64,000 nucleotides of DNA from the NCBI GenBank assembly GCA_024760905.1, contig CM045732.1, forward strand, positions 58,055,996 to 58,119,995, read 5' to 3'. The position numbers and the translations under genes are program-made. This DNA comes from Plotosus lineatus. Taxonomy: Eukaryota > Chordata > Actinopteri > Siluriformes > Plotosidae. The notes under the pieces are model-generated. The model saw nothing but the letters and a program-made list of their open reading frames with translations, was not told where the DNA came from and ran no database searches. This document shows positions 1 through 14,100 of this stretch, in pieces. How positions within the stretch are numbered: position 1 is the first letter of the stretch; the number at the start of each line of letters is the position of its first letter.

Positions 1-602
1 TGTGTTAAGTGGAGAAGTACCATTTATGTGACTGACTCCATCTAGTGATGAATCAGAGAAGTTGAGCACAATCTTCCTGCGTGGACCATATTCAATTATT
101 TTTATAATTTTTTGCAGGCCAATAAAAACTGGGTCGTGGGCTGCAGTTCACCGCAGTCCTTAGTTTGGACACCCCTGTCCTTTAAGTACCGGAGACGTTT
201 TCTGTTCATGTACGTGACGGATAGGGGGATATTTAAAAATCTTTTTTCAGAAGATTAAAAGAAAATATCTAGCAAATGTTGGTGTGCTTATTGTAGCAAC
301 TTTTAAAATAATATTATGTAATATTCTTAATAGGAATCAATGCATTTATATGATTTGTATAAAGTTGATAATCAACTTTAAAGATATAAATGATGATGAT
401 ATGTATTACAGTATTACTTAATTTCCAAATTGAAGGATAATTTTATACATTGTATTTATTCTTCAACCAGAAAAGATTTGACCCATGTATGTCCCTGGAT
501 AGTACAGACCTGATGGATTGTTCTTGACAGGGCTGTTGAATGGCCCAAAGCTCTCAGTCTCTTTGAAACTGGCAGTGGAGTTCATCCGCCCCTAACTTAA
601 AT

Positions 603-747
603 CTTCTTCTTTTCCTTTTGGATTTTCCCCTTTTTTTCAGGGGTCGCCACAGCGAATCATCTGATTCGCATGTTTGATTTGCATAGGTTTTTATGTCGGA
701 TGCCCTTCCTGACACAACTCTTTAGCAAGGGACAGAGGCAGTCTGGA
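603..747 (-). mobile_element. RTE-tailed SINE, 3' end fragment
   Basis: It matches the 3' part of the SINE found whole at 30357-30710 and 48115-48459: the complement of the gattcgctgtggcgac block and of the aagggcatccgac block. It is truncated within the body. Confidence 0.85.
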
Positions 748-1891
748 TGGTTTACCATTGACATTTGTAAAGTATGTATTTCCATTAGACAATTGACGGG
801 CTAGAGTTATATCAGTTATCTGTGTGTAGCAGCTATCAAGTGTCTGTTCTCAGTGGCTGAGACAGGATTTTTGAGCACCAAGCATGGAGACCCAACATGT
901 ATGAGTAAATGTGACTATCATGTTGATGTAAGGAATGTCACAATCAAGCTCATGAGTGAATTTAGCATATTAATGATTTTGACTAGAAGGGAATTTAAAT
1001 GCAGATTGCATTCAAGTGAGTGAGTGAGTGTGTTCTTGCCCTCCCCCTTTACACACACACTCGCACACTTCAGGGGACAACATATAAATACAGTAGTTCG
1101 GTTCCGGCCCTTCTCGCACATCATGAAAATCCACAAGTTGTTGACGCGGTTTTAAAATCCGATGTAGGATATTATATGCGTTAAAATATGCTTCTTAAAC
1201 ACATTCTATAGACAGTTTTACTCATTAATGCAGTAAAATGTAGTAATGATTCAGTAAAAACTTTTTAATTTTATACTGTGATAATATTTGGTAATAAATG
1301 ACCTAGCTTAGATTATTAATTAAGATAAATTACTTATCTTATTACGCTTAGGCTCCTTACCAGAAGCTAGAGAAGATGCAGGGCGTTTGAGTGGCTTTAT
1401 AGGGCTTACATAATAATAAAAAACACCAAAAAAATCATGAATTTGCAATTCAGGCAATTCACGTTGATAACTTTTGCGCGAAGGAGAAACAATTCTGCAA
1501 CCATCTGCAACCAATCAGCAGGAGGGAGAAACAAAAGCTCTCAGCCATTGGCTAAATTTGAATCATGTGCCAGTTACGGTTTGTCGCCAATCTGAGAGTA
1601 TGCAGGGTTGCAAGGGCTGAACCACGAATGGTTAAGGGCCTACTGTACTCCTTATTCTCATTAAGAAGATTTAAATTGTAAAAAATACATTTGCGGTATG
1701 ATGCACAAACTGGACCTGGTTACGGAAATGAGATTTAGAATGTATGTAAAGTTACAAATTTTAATATTTTCCAATGCTTCTAATATATTTTATATACATT
1801 TTAATTAAATATATGAAAGAAGAACCAACCAATAAATGTATGTTCCATGAAATGGCTTTTATGATTTTTCTCGATTAGTTAAGGTCTCTTT

Positions 1892-1895
<4 letters not shown>

Positions 1896-1939
<44 letters not shown>
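1896..1939. repeat. (AT)n microsatellite
   Basis: About 44 bases of uninterrupted AT dinucleotides. Confidence 0.95.
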
Positions 1940-1940
<1 letters not shown>

Positions 1941-4389
1941 CTTTCATGGTACACAGGGTTAAATCTGTTGATTTATAAATATATAGGACTGATTACATGT
2001 TATCACATGGAATATAGTGTTTGTAGTTAGTTGATGATTGTGTTGGGGTCACTTCTTGACTACCGTTTAATGACCTAAATGGGGGTGTGTTACCCTTTTA
2101 AGCTCCCTTTTTACACCTATTTCGTTTATCTCCGAACCCACTATGAATGAAATACTATTATTATTACATTCATAGTGGATTATGGGACAGCTAGTTCTGT
2201 TGTTTGTTTTGACCCACAGTAACCTCACAGTAAGTTCACAGTAAGCTGGTTTAATTTCTGTATTACACAATGGCGTAGATTGATATAGCCCTGCTTAAAT
2301 TAGAATTAAAATCATCTCTGATTTTACTAAAACTCCAAGGGACTTAAAAAAAAAAGCCTGCATCATACTGTTAGCATTAGGCTCATCACTAAAATGACAT
2401 TTACTGTTTTGGTTTGTTAGTTCTCTCCTATCTCCCTCCTTTCTACCTCCCCTTTCTGTTCAAATGGAGTGGATATCAGACAAGAACTAAAAGCTACAAG
2501 CGAAAACGCTGCCAAGGTACTGTATTTCCTGCATCTTTGTGATGGACTCCCTTTGGATTTTATCTTTGGATTTTCCTCTTTGCCTTTTTTGTGAGCCCTG
2601 CTTGCTGTAGAACAAGGTCTAGATAAAAAAAAAAAAAAAAAAAAATTGGTAGGTATGAGACCGCCAGTGCTTACACTTCTCAAACACAGTTGGCTGGCCT
2701 GGGCTTTGACTTTGGCAAGCATTTCATTTTAATGCTTGAGGATCGTCGACCCCGAAATGCACTGCTGGCTCTTTAAATCTGGCCTTGTTCTTTAATTTAG
2801 CTTAGTTTTAGACATAGACATTCAGTTTACACCATTATTAGCATTTATTCTTCTTTTTTCCTCCTTCACTGGGTTTTTGAGGAAACCCTGATGCCTTGCT
2901 CATTTCCTGTGAGTTTTATCGTACTAAACCATAACGGCACCATGTTAAATGGAGTATTTTCTGTGCTACATGGCATGGCAAATTTCACAAATAAATCCCT
3001 ACAACCCCAACTTTTATTAGGGAGGCAAGAGAAGCATCATTTGGCTCCTCCGCCTTCTCTACTCCCTCTGTATTTTGCTCCTGTGCACTTTAATAGCCGT
3101 ATGTGGTGTACACTGGAGTAGGAGAGTATGGAGAGTGAATTTATATATCCTCTCCTGCTATGGTGGGGAAATCTTATGTATCTTATTGGGTTTCATTTTT
3201 ATTTGCTAATATTTTATAGGCCCCACTGAGCATTTTTAATTTCACTGACATTGTTTTCCCCCCCATGTGAACATAGCAGGCAGTATAATCTAGAGGGTTC
3301 ATTCAGTATAGCCTGCTATGTATGCAGCATTTGTTGGTGCATAATTTACCTTATACACCAATATAAGCTTATATTATAAGCTTTCCTCTGGTTTAGTAGG
3401 GTAATACTTTTTAGTGACCAGTGCTATCTGTCATTCCTTATTCTGTTCAAAGTGCTGGGAAAGCCTTACTAAGCCTTTTACCTCTATGGTTCATGGCTGT
3501 AATAAATACTTTGTGGTGTGCTTTGATTCTATATTTGTAGTTCAATTTGATTGGCACTTCACCAGAGTCAAACAGATCAAGAATACAGAATAGTATTATA
3601 TCTCTCTCTACATTTGTATATCTGCTCTACACATTGATTTTTCCTTAAATTCTAAAAGCAGTCTCGGATTTCTAGTTACTTGTTTGACCCTGGTGTGCCC
3701 TTGTTCCTGTAAAATGGAATTAATTCTCCTTTCCCACAGGTATGTTTTCTTACATGCATTTATTATTCATACATGGACAGCAAATGAATGCTTAGTTCAG
3801 TCTCAGCCTTATACGTTGTTCTTACAACACCCTATTTCACAGTGTGCTTCTGTGTGGCTGTAGTGTGTTCTTTTTGTAAATTTTGTCCATAATTAGAAGT
3901 TTGTTTATTTATTTATTTGTCTCCCAGTGAATATGATGTGACTAGACATATGATAACCACCTGATTGCTTAAGCTTTATAAGACATGACCCAAGGATTTA
4001 CAGATTTTGGAAAAAGTATGAAAATGGTCTGATGTTGGATGGGGCTCAGAATTAAAGACGGAGAAATGAAACAGGCACACAGCACTAATATTCCAACATT
4101 CAGTATAGTATCACAGTGTCCAAGTACCCAGCTCTCTGTATGGTACATGTAATTCATTTATCTATTTAAAATGTTTTAAACACTGTCACTTAAATGGCTA
4201 TAATCATGGCAGCTCATGCATGATAAATAAAATGTATACACAAAATGATGCTCAAGGACAAGATGCAGCTTTTGGGGGATTTCTCTCCATTTTCTCTCAA
4301 ATTTCCACCCATCAGGTATTTCCCACCCTATCACATGACCGCAAGCGACATGTAATAACCTGTAATGCTAGCCACCTGCCTCTTTTCAA

Positions 4390-4665
4390 ACTGTGGCACC
4401 ATGTGTATTTGGTGGCAGTCCAGCACACTCTAAGAGAAATAGCTATCCGCCCTCTCGTAGCTCACAGACGCCCATGATTGGCTGGCGATCAATGTGAGTG
4501 ACTGATAGGGAAGTGAGCATATGCCATCCCGTTCTCCCGTGAGAACTTGAGCAGTTAGCTCCCATGAACTCCCAGCCATGGACGGCTGTGGCATTAAACC
4601 GGATTCGAACTGGCGATCTCCAGGCTAATAGCCACGCACCTTCTTGATGCACCACTTGGGAACCA
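4390..4665 (-). mobile_element. tRNA-headed SINE, family S3
   Basis: In the minus sense it begins with a box-B-like gccagttcgaatccggt, followed by a body that shares ccaatcatgggc and the gggcggatagct-type block with 16530-16830 on the other strand. The RNA polymerase III head at its right end is degraded. Confidence 0.65.
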
Positions 4666-6238
4666 AGATCCAGTTTTAATAAGAGCTGCCAGTGATGAAC
4701 ACAACTGTAGCACTATGATGAATGCTAACTGGAAGAATCATGAGACTGCAGAAACCAGTTTGAGTATTATGTTCTGAATACTGTACGGTTTTCTAGCTAT
4801 GATAAAGATGGAATTTCTGGCTAATTCTCAAGGTACAGTTGGGCCCATAGTACAATATTTGGAATGTTGTCTCTGTACACTGCAATTGGTATTAAATGGA
4901 GCCGATGTACCAGAAATATTGCAATAATTAATATTATGATAATAAATATTTACAACCCTCCATTTGCACAAGTTGGAAAGAGGTTGGCAAACTTATATAC
5001 ATGCAAACGTCACATTTTTTTGCAGTCAGTTTTTGACTGAAATCTAAAACCTATTGATATCGCAAAATGCTAAATTTCCTCCTTTTGGGATTTTTTTTTT
5101 CCCTGGCCGCATTCAGTTTCGGGTGATTCTTATGAAATTGTTTTTTTTTTTTTTTTTTCCCGAATTATCATCTTGTTTCATCACTTGTATCAACACATTT
5201 TTTTAAAGTTCCCATGAACAGCCGCTAAAAGCAAATTCTGGACCTTTTTGTCCTCATTTGTTATGAGACCAAACAGGGCTTAGCTGTCCATGCCACTACT
5301 TATCAATTAGTTTTCCTGATTACTTTTAGAGCTATATAATAGATGTAATTCCTTAACAAATAATGAACTATGTTTGTTAAAACATTTGTATTAAATACAA
5401 AAAAATTACACTTTAGTCACATTTTGATGCCTTCATTCCAGACCCATATCTCTTGTATACGAAGGGAAAGTTACAAATCATGAAAAAATGAAAAAAAAAA
5501 AAATATATATATATTATAAAGAGAGAGAGACCTGGCTTCTTTAATGTCTGTATGTAGTCTGTCAGTCGGAAATGTCTGTCTCACAGTGTACCGTCTCTGT
5601 CTCTCAGTGTAATTCTTGTTGATTGACAGGGCATCTAACAACTATGCATTTTATGTATTGCATTGACAACCCAGATTTAAGTGCTCACTTCTGCAGTTTC
5701 ACTCATGTGCTTCAGTAATTTAGCATTTATTATTGATGTATGTTTGTTTCTTAAAGTTAAATGGGAGACTGCTTTTCAGTCCTTCCTCATGTGTATTTCA
5801 GTTCCTATTCGTCGCATTCATGCTGCAGTTTAGGCTCATACAGGCAATAGTGTTAACATCTGCAATTCAAGAATAACAGAGAGCTGTCCGTGTGCATTCA
5901 GCAATGTTACATTAGCTCTTCCTTTTTTAAGCTTGTAAAGGTTTTTTTAAGTGAAGCACAGCCATATAAGAAGTGACAGAATCTACGTGTGCCTTGCTTA
6001 ATATACAATACAGCCAAAAGCAAGGATCATGAAGACAGAGCGACATGATCGCTATGAAAAAATGAAAAAAAAAATGGAAAAAAAAAAACCTGAATTGCCT
6101 GCCCAGAGCTCTGATTTTGACCTCAGCAAATATCTTGGGAATTAATAGGAATGCTGCCTTCCTATCAGGTCCTCTTGCTGGTGCCTGACCAAATTAATAC
6201 TGTTGTGACTCATTGGGCAAAAGGTTTCTTCCAATATA

Positions 6239-6976
6239 CAGTGAGTCATCGACTTACGACAGTGTTTGGTTCCGGCAGACCAGTCGTAACTCGATCTGGT
6301 CGTATGTCGACTTTCCATACAAATACACTTGTGCCAAACAAAAACAGATGAATAAATCTCTCGCATGTAAATCTATACATCTATTTTCAATTCCACATCA
6401 CTGTGACACGCAGCGGAGAGCCAATCCTTTCTGTACTCCACTGTGTGGGCAGGTCCCATAGCTTCAAACTCCAATTTTATTGGATTATAACAACAGCCAC
6501 AGACTGCGCGTGTTGTTTGGGTAAAGAGATACATTTCCCTCATTTTGATCGGCTCATTTCCACGAAGCCAAGCACAGCTGGCAAGCAAACACAAATGGAC
6601 AGACATGGAAAAACTTCAACCCGCAGAGCAGCTGATTGCCAAAACGCTTCCTGTCACATAAACACTGCAGCGTGTGAGTCCAATAAAATTAGAGTTTCAA
6701 GGTATCGGACCCGCCCACACAGAAAGGATTGGCTCTCAGCTTCTCGCCACAGTGACGTGGCATTGAAAGTAGATGAATAGATTTGCTCTGAGCAGTTAGA
6801 AAGTGAAACTGCATCATCTCCTGCTTGGCCTTTTAAGATGCTGGCGCTGCCAGCAGCACAAACAACTTTCGTGCGCAACACAAGCACTGCACTGCCATGA
6901 ATCATGCTTCACCACTTTTGCGGTCGTAAAGTCGATCAGACGAAACTCGCATAGGTTGTAAGTCGACGACTCACTG
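6239..6976. mobile_element. Fold-back Tigger-like element
   Basis: Terminal inverted repeats cagtgagtcatcgacttac and its complement lie at the two ends, flanked by TA on each side (6237-6238, 6977-6978). A second inverted pair lies inside: the stretch around 6415-6480 containing gagccaatcctttctg recurs inverted around 6680-6745. No transposase frame is visible, so it is non-autonomous. Confidence 0.8.
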
Positions 6977-7242
6977 TATAGTGGAAAGCCCCAAAGATTG
7001 AATGACAAAGAGGGGACTAAATCTGCAATGTTTAAGAAGTTGGTCAGGTGTCTACAAACCTTATAGGCCATTTATTTGGGCTCCCTGGCACATAAATGAC
7101 CCATCCCAGCAAAGAGGGTATTAAGTCAGAAGTTATGAACCACTTTGTCAAACTTTAAATTCGATTTTGTCCAAAAATGCTGAAAATTCCTACCAGGCTT
7201 TAGTTATTTTCTGCAAATCTAGAGAAATATGTTAGGACACAC

Positions 7243-7500
7243 ACACACACCCCTGAATCACCACCTTATTGTGGTGGAGGGGTTTGCGTGTCCACATGAT
7301 CCTAGGAGCTATGCTGTTGGTGGCATTATGCCCCTGGTAGGGTCACCCAAGGCGAACAGGTCCTAGGTGAAGGTCCAGACGAAGCACAGTTCAAAGACCT
7401 CTTTGAAAAAAGAAAATACAAGGACACAGTTTCCCTTGCCTGGATGCTGCCCCCGCGATCCGACCTCGGATTAAGCAGAAGATGATGATGATGATGATAT
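7243..7500 (+). mobile_element. Retroposon relic with (GAT)n tail
   Basis: The sequence starting ctgaatcaccaccttattg and containing atgatcctaggagctatg and tagggtcacccaaggc resembles a dispersed fish retroposon; it ends in gatgatgatgat. I could not assign it to a named family. Confidence 0.5.
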
Positions 7501-8015
7501 GTTTGAAAATTTGGCATCACTTTAAAGGTTAGGGTATTGGTGACAAAATATTACCAGTAATATATAATTAATCATTTCCAATTGAATACCCACTTTGTTG
7601 TGATGGGCCACATCTATGCTTTTCAGTGTAAACTCTTGGTAAAATATGACATTGTTAAGGACGTGCGCATTTATTCAGTGCAGTCAATTTAGTCAAACAG
7701 TTGTACTCTGTATTTTAAAAAACATGCCGCTGGATTTGAAGATTGGAAAGTCATGTCGGCAGCAGTTGCAACCAACCAACAAGGCAGCACATTTAATTCC
7801 ACAGCAAACATTTCTGGTAACCAGGAATCAACTGGGAGGTTTCCATTTAAACCAAAAGTGCAGTGGTACATGTATGAAATGACAATCAATACATTGAGCT
7901 CCCCCCCTCCTCTTTCTATAGTTTAATTTGCATGAACATGTACGATGACTGCATCTAATGTGATTTTGTAAACTCTTTTCTCTTGACATGTGCAGTCTTG
8001 TTGTTGTTTTAATAG

Positions 8016-8144
8016 CCATCCACAGTCTGAAGCTAAGTCGCAGCCATGTTGACTGGCACAGTGTTGACGAAGTGTATCTCTACAGCGATGCTACCACCTC
8101 CAAGATCGCCCGCACTGTCACACAGAAGCTCGGCTTCTCAAAAG
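8016..8144 (+). CDS. DDHD1: DDHD1 coding exon a
   Basis: It starts after a pyrimidine-rich acceptor ending aatag and ends before the donor gtcagt. The first two bases complete a split alanine codon, giving AIHSLKLSRSHVDWHSVDEV, which matches the known DDHD1 sequence. An alternative acceptor at 8025 is possible but fits the protein less well. The exon ends with one base of the next codon. Confidence 0.9.
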
Positions 8145-11100
8145 GTCAGTACTTAACCTTCGACTCAGTCCCCCTTGTAAACACACAGGCATAAAAATGG
8201 ACAGATTTCTGCTGCCTTAAATATTTTTTAACATAGCATTATTCACTGTCGTACCATAATTAACGTAATATTATCCAACCCAGTATTAAAGCATGGCAGG
8301 TATTTGTGACCTGAGCTGACTTAGATTATAGTAATCCTTGTTCATGTTGTTGATCCCAGCCTCAAGCAGTGGAACCAGGCTTCATCGAGGCTATGTGGAG
8401 GATGCCTCTTTGGAGGATAAGCCCCCTCAGACAACCCACATTGTATTTGTTGTGCATGGCATTGGACAGAAGATGGACAAAGACCGTATTATCAAGAACA
8501 CGGGCATGTAAGTGATTAGTAGAGGTATACCAAATAAATTTTCATTAACTAGGTTTTAATCCTTATTTTTAAATATATTTTTTAATTTAATCCTGTACAT
8601 TTACTGTATAATGACACTGTGTAGGTATGTAGTTGCTATTTGTAGCATATGTAGCATGATATAATCTTTTCCTTTCGGCTGTTCCCTCTTTTTCTCTCAG
8701 GGGTCGCCACAGCGATTCATCGCATGTTTGATTTGGCATAGGTTTTTATGTCGGATACCCTTCCCGACACAACCCTTTAGCAAAGGGGAGAAACACATTG
8801 ATGGCGATGGAGCCTACTCTTTGCGAAAGTCAGCAATGGTCCTTTTACATGCCTCTCACCATAGATCAGTGGTTCCCAACATTTTTTTTACTCCTGCACA
8901 CCTAAAAAGATTTTGTTCTGATCTTGCACTCAACACATTTTATACTTTGTTCAAGGATAAAGGATGTGGAATCATACTACATTTTAATTAAAAGAAGATA
9001 TTTTTTTCAAAAGTTACAGCCCTGCTTCTCGCACCCCCTAGAATGATGTCTCACACCCCTGGTCGGGAACCCCTGCCATAGACAGTGAGAGACATGGCTG
9101 GCCTTTCATAACCCAGTTATCTGCACTGGGGGACAGTGACAACCTTGTGGAGAGTGGGACTCGAATCCCTAACCTTAGGATCAGCACCTTTTACCACCAG
9201 GCCACCACTGCCCCATGTAGCACAATATAATATACTAGTCATTTCTCACCCCCTCATAATAGATGGAGACCACCGATCAGATATTATGGACATCATTGGT
9301 TGAAGAGGTAGTAATGATGGCTAAAAAAAATCAGCATAGTCATACCAAACAATTCGCAGAATTAATTATATAATTGTTAATTAACAGTTCAATTTGATAT
9401 TCAATACAGTGACAAATTTTAACACTCTGTGTATGTGTAAAATGTACATGTTATTATCTCTAGGGTAGCTTTTAAAATTTAATTTCTACGCATTTAGAAT
9501 TCTCACATTAAGTAAACTAACTAAACCATGAAAACCAAGTAAACTACGCTGTGTAAAGGTGGGTCTTTAATACTCATTTAAGGTTTTATCTCATGAAAGT
9601 GCAAGAAAACTTTTTTTGTTGTTGCATTTTTGAAGCCCATCAATGATGACACTGCATGCTCTAATGCAGTGGTCCTCAACCTCCGGGCCATGGGCCAGTA
9701 CCGGTCTGTGGATTAATTGGTACCGGGCCGCACAAGAAATAATTAATTATTTCCGTTTTATTTATTATCTGAGTATGAACAATCTTTTATCTTGAAAATT
9801 GACCAGATTCTCTCGGTTACACGTTGGTCATTTGACTGCTAACATGTAACCCACAAGGGGACGGCGTATGAACAGAGGCGTGTTGGACATGTTTCAAACA
9901 TTAGCTGGGATTTTTGGCAAGACTGCGCTTGAGCCTTCATTCTCTCAGCTGGTGCATGATCACCTGTGGGTTTTTTTTTGAAGAAGAAGAACAACAGTTT
10001 GAGTTCCAACCAACTTTATTTAACTGTTGATAAATAACATTCATGGAGTGTTTAATAATAATAAATTAACAATCTATGCCCCCCCGGTCCACGGTAAAAT
10101 TGTCAAGCGTTGACCAGTCCGCGGTGATAAAAAGGTTGGGGACCACTGTTATATGGACTGACGTATTGATATGTAGACATTTTGATTCAAGCGTTATTTA
10201 CTTGGTATCTTCTTCTTTCCTTTCGGCTGTTCCCTTCAAGGGTTGTTACAGCGAATCATCTGCCTCCACCCTATACTCTGCATCTTCTTCTCTTACACCA
10301 ACTACCTTCATGTCCTCCTTCACCACATCCATAAAATTTCTTTGGTCCTCCTCTAGGCCTTCTGCCTGGTAGTTCCAATCTCAGCATCCTACTACCAATA
10401 TATTCACTATCCCTCCTCTGTACATGTCCAAACCATCTCAGTCTGCGGCCCCCCCCCCCGTGCCTTCCTGGACTGACGTACATGTATATGTGTATATAAT
10501 ATCAATAAATACATATTCAATGCTATAAATGCTTATAATAACAATTGAATATTAAAAATAATGCATAAGATGTAAATTAATTATAAATACAGACGTGCGT
10601 GCGTGCATGCACTCAGATGTGCACCTCACATTAAAATGTAAGTAGTTTTGATAGGAGGTTATGGGTTGTTCTTTTGTTTTGTGTTTGCTTGGGGTTTGTT
10701 TATTTTTTTGCATAATTGGCCTTGTTTTGCAGCATTTTCTTTAACTTTTTCCCCTATTCCTTAATTTCCTTATTTTTTAATTCGATGAATATTAAAAAAA
10801 CAAACAAAAAAAACACGATGCTCTGAACCCGCATGAATTTAAGCGCAAAGTAGTGAGGGATCCCTGTACTCCTTTCAGTAGTTTAATTGATATGCATACA
10901 AGGTGTGTCTTCACTGTAATTAAAATAATTATTATTTTGCATTTCAGCACCAAACATCATCATCATTGATCCGTTAAGTCACTGCTGTTCAATTTTCATG
11001 TGTGGAGTGTTAATAGATGAGTCACAAACACCTTATTTGTCATGTGTTTAATTGGATGAGTGAGACCTGTTCAGATTTTTGTAAAGGAAATTGGTGTGAA

Positions 11101-14100
11101 ATGTTAGTGTGAGACTTGAATGAATAGCCATATATAGTGATTTGTAGATGTGAGAATTATCTGAGAAAACGTTATAACACTGTACAGGAGCAACCAAATG
11201 CAAGCACATTTATAAGCATCTGAGCCAGTTCTCATGCTGTGGAATGTGTAACAGCGGAGCAAGAACATTTTTTAATATGCTTAGTACTTCTAATACCTCT
11301 TTATGGGCCTCTGCCTTATAATCTGCTTAACCCCCTCTCCCCACCCACCCAAAAAAATAAAAAATCCACTTCAACTGAGATTTTATTTTCCCCCCTTTGT
11401 TTTCTTCATACTAGTCTGATCTTTTATTACACTTTGTTTTAAACACCTGTAGTTCTGCATCATATGTGGTTTGTTTTGTCCTCCCCACCGGTATTGGTTA
11501 CTTTCTTCAAAGCTGACTCGTCTTAAACATTTTTTAAGCTTTTTTTTTCCGTTGAGGATAATGGAATTGTTTACCATGAGAAGTTCAGATGGTTCTCATC
11601 ACTGTGTAACAACAGATGTGTGCTGTACCAGGCTTTGAACAATATAAAACATGATCTATTTTAAATGTGTTTAACAAGGCTATTAGTCAAAGTCCAAATG
11701 GATTTCCTACAGAAGGTCAAAGGTGGTTAAACTAGCATAAAGAAAGCACAGAGATTGGAAATATAGTGGTACCTCACTTTATGAAAGTTTCACCAAATGA
11801 AAAATTCAGGTTACGAAAAGCGTTTTCCTAAAATTTTGTCTCTGTATACGAAACAAGTTCACGTTACGAAAGCGCCATCTTAAAAATTCAAACGCGCCAT
11901 TCAAACAATGCACGAGCTGCTCTCCCATCAGTGATGTTCAAACATCCTGCCCCGCTGGCCTCCCATTGGCTAACAACTGAGCTGTCGCTCATGTCGCCTT
12001 CACTCGAGCGCCATCTTGGACAGGTCCACCTGACGCCATCTTGGACAGGGATCCCATTGGCTAGGAGGGATGACGCAGCTATCTCTCATTGCCTATTATG
12101 GAGCTGCAGCAGCCATAATGCTTTTCATGTAAAGGACAGAGTTACTGCTGTTTCATGGTTTATTTCTTGACTCAGGCTTTTAACCTTCCATAAACATTTG
12201 TAACATTATAACTCGGCTAAGAAGACATGGTCAACACGCACACACACACACACACACGTGTGATTTCCGGTGCGGGTGAGAAGAAGAAACAGGCTCGAGT
12301 GATATCCCAAAGGAATATGGCTAAACTCGTCTACCATCGGTACAATATTGAAGCAGAAGAGGCCTTAAAAGGTATACTTTTATAATTTTTAAAGGGTTTA
12401 GGGGTAGTACTGAGAGCCTTGGAAATGCGGTTCAATTTACGAAAAATGCAGGTTACGAAAAAGGCTCTGGAACGGATTAATTTCATAAAGTGAGGTATCA
12501 CTGTATGTGGTGGGGGAAAAAACCTTGTTTTTACACTCATTCTCACCTTCTTGCTGCATGAAGCCAGGCAGAGTGTAATGTTTGCTATCTGGCAGGGTTT
12601 CGTGCCCGCTCTCCTGAAGCTTAGTGGCTTAAGTTGGTAAAGTAGATCAATCCAGCCACTAAGCTCACTCTCTTTTGAGGGGACATGGATTACTTACTCC
12701 CTTGCAACAAAGAGCCAGATTATTATTGTCTCAACTTATCTCGTCATTTTTTCATTCCCTTGTTCAGCCTCTTTTTTGTCCCTCATTTCAAGTGCATGAC
12801 TGATCATTTTCATCCAATTCTGTCTTCTGTTGTCTCTTAATTTCATCCTCTATGCCTGATTGAACTCATTGTCTATCGGAAAGTCTTTTTTGTAATGACT
12901 GAAAGTACTCAGCAGGGTCTTCTTTTCCTTTCGGCTTTTCCCTTCAGGGGTCGCCACAGCGAATCATCTGCCTCCATCTCACCCTATCCTTTGCATCTTC
13001 TTCTCTTACACCAACGACCTTCATGTCCTCCTTCACCACATCCATGAATCGTCTCTTTGGTCTTCCTCTAGGCCTTTTGCCTGGTAGTTCCAGCCTCAGC
13101 ATCCTATTACCAATATACTCACTATCCCTCCTCTGTACATGTCCAAACCATCTCAATCTAGCCTCTCTGACTTTGTCTCCAAAACGTCTTACATGTCCTG
13201 TCCCTCTGATGTACTCATTCCTCATCCTATCCATCCTTGTTACTCCCAAAGAGAACCTCAACATTTTCATCTCTGCTACCTCCAGCTCTGCCTCCTGTCT
13301 TTTCCCCAGGGCCACTGTTTCTAACCCATACAACATCGTTGGCCTGAACACTGTCTTGTACACTTTTTCTTTCATTCTTGCCGATACCCTCCTATCACAC
13401 ATCACACCGGACACTTTTCTCCAACCATTCCAGCCTGCCTGCACACGCTTCTTGACCTCTTTTCCACACTCTCCATTGCTCTGGATTGTTGAGCCGAAGT
13501 ACTTAAAATCCTCCACCTTCCTTATCTCTGCTCCCTGTAATCTCACCGTTCCTCTTGGGTCCGTGTCATTCATGCACATGTATTCTGTCTTACTGAGGCT
13601 AATCTTCATTCCCCTCCTTTCCAGGGCAGACCTCCACCTCTCTAGATTTTCCTGCAGTTGTTCTCTGCTCTCACTACAGATCACAATGTCATCTGCAAAC
13701 ATCATAGTCCATGGGGAACCTTGTCTAACCTCGTCTGTCAGCCTGTCCATCACCATAGCAAACAAGAAGGGGCTGAGAGCTGACCCTTGATGCAGTCCCA
13801 CCTCCACCTTGAACTCTTCTGTCACACCGACAGCACACCTCACCACTGTCTTACATCTCTCATACATGTCCTGCACCACTCTAACATACTTCTCTGCCAC
13901 TCCAGACTTCCTCATGCAATACCACAGTTCTTCTCTCGGCACCCTGTCATATGCTTTCTCCAGATCCACAAAGGCACAATGCAGCTCCCTCTGACCTTCT
14001 CTGTACTTCTCCATTAACATCCTCAAGGCAAACACTGCATCTGTGGTGCTCTTTCTTGGCATGAAACCAAACTGTTGTTCACAAATGCTGACCGCTGCCC

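Larger units (their letters stand above)
1..8015 (+). other. DDHD1: Probable DDHD1 intron; upstream exons not found
   Basis: The first recognisable DDHD1 exon is internal: it begins in a split codon at 8016, so at least one upstream exon must exist. I looked for the N-terminal part of the protein (the region before the conserved stretch around VDWHSVDE) and saw no convincing exon here, so the region is most likely intron. It holds the repeats listed separately (603-747, 1896-1939, 4390-4665, 6239-6976, 7243-7500). The remaining stretches are AT-rich with homopolymer runs and show nothing else I can name. Confidence 0.6.

Noticed and set aside
13023..13790. A 255-residue open frame on the + strand
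   Set aside because: It is the antisense of the LINE reverse transcriptase, rich in Ser, Leu, Pro and Thr as expected for a complement frame; no motif of its own.
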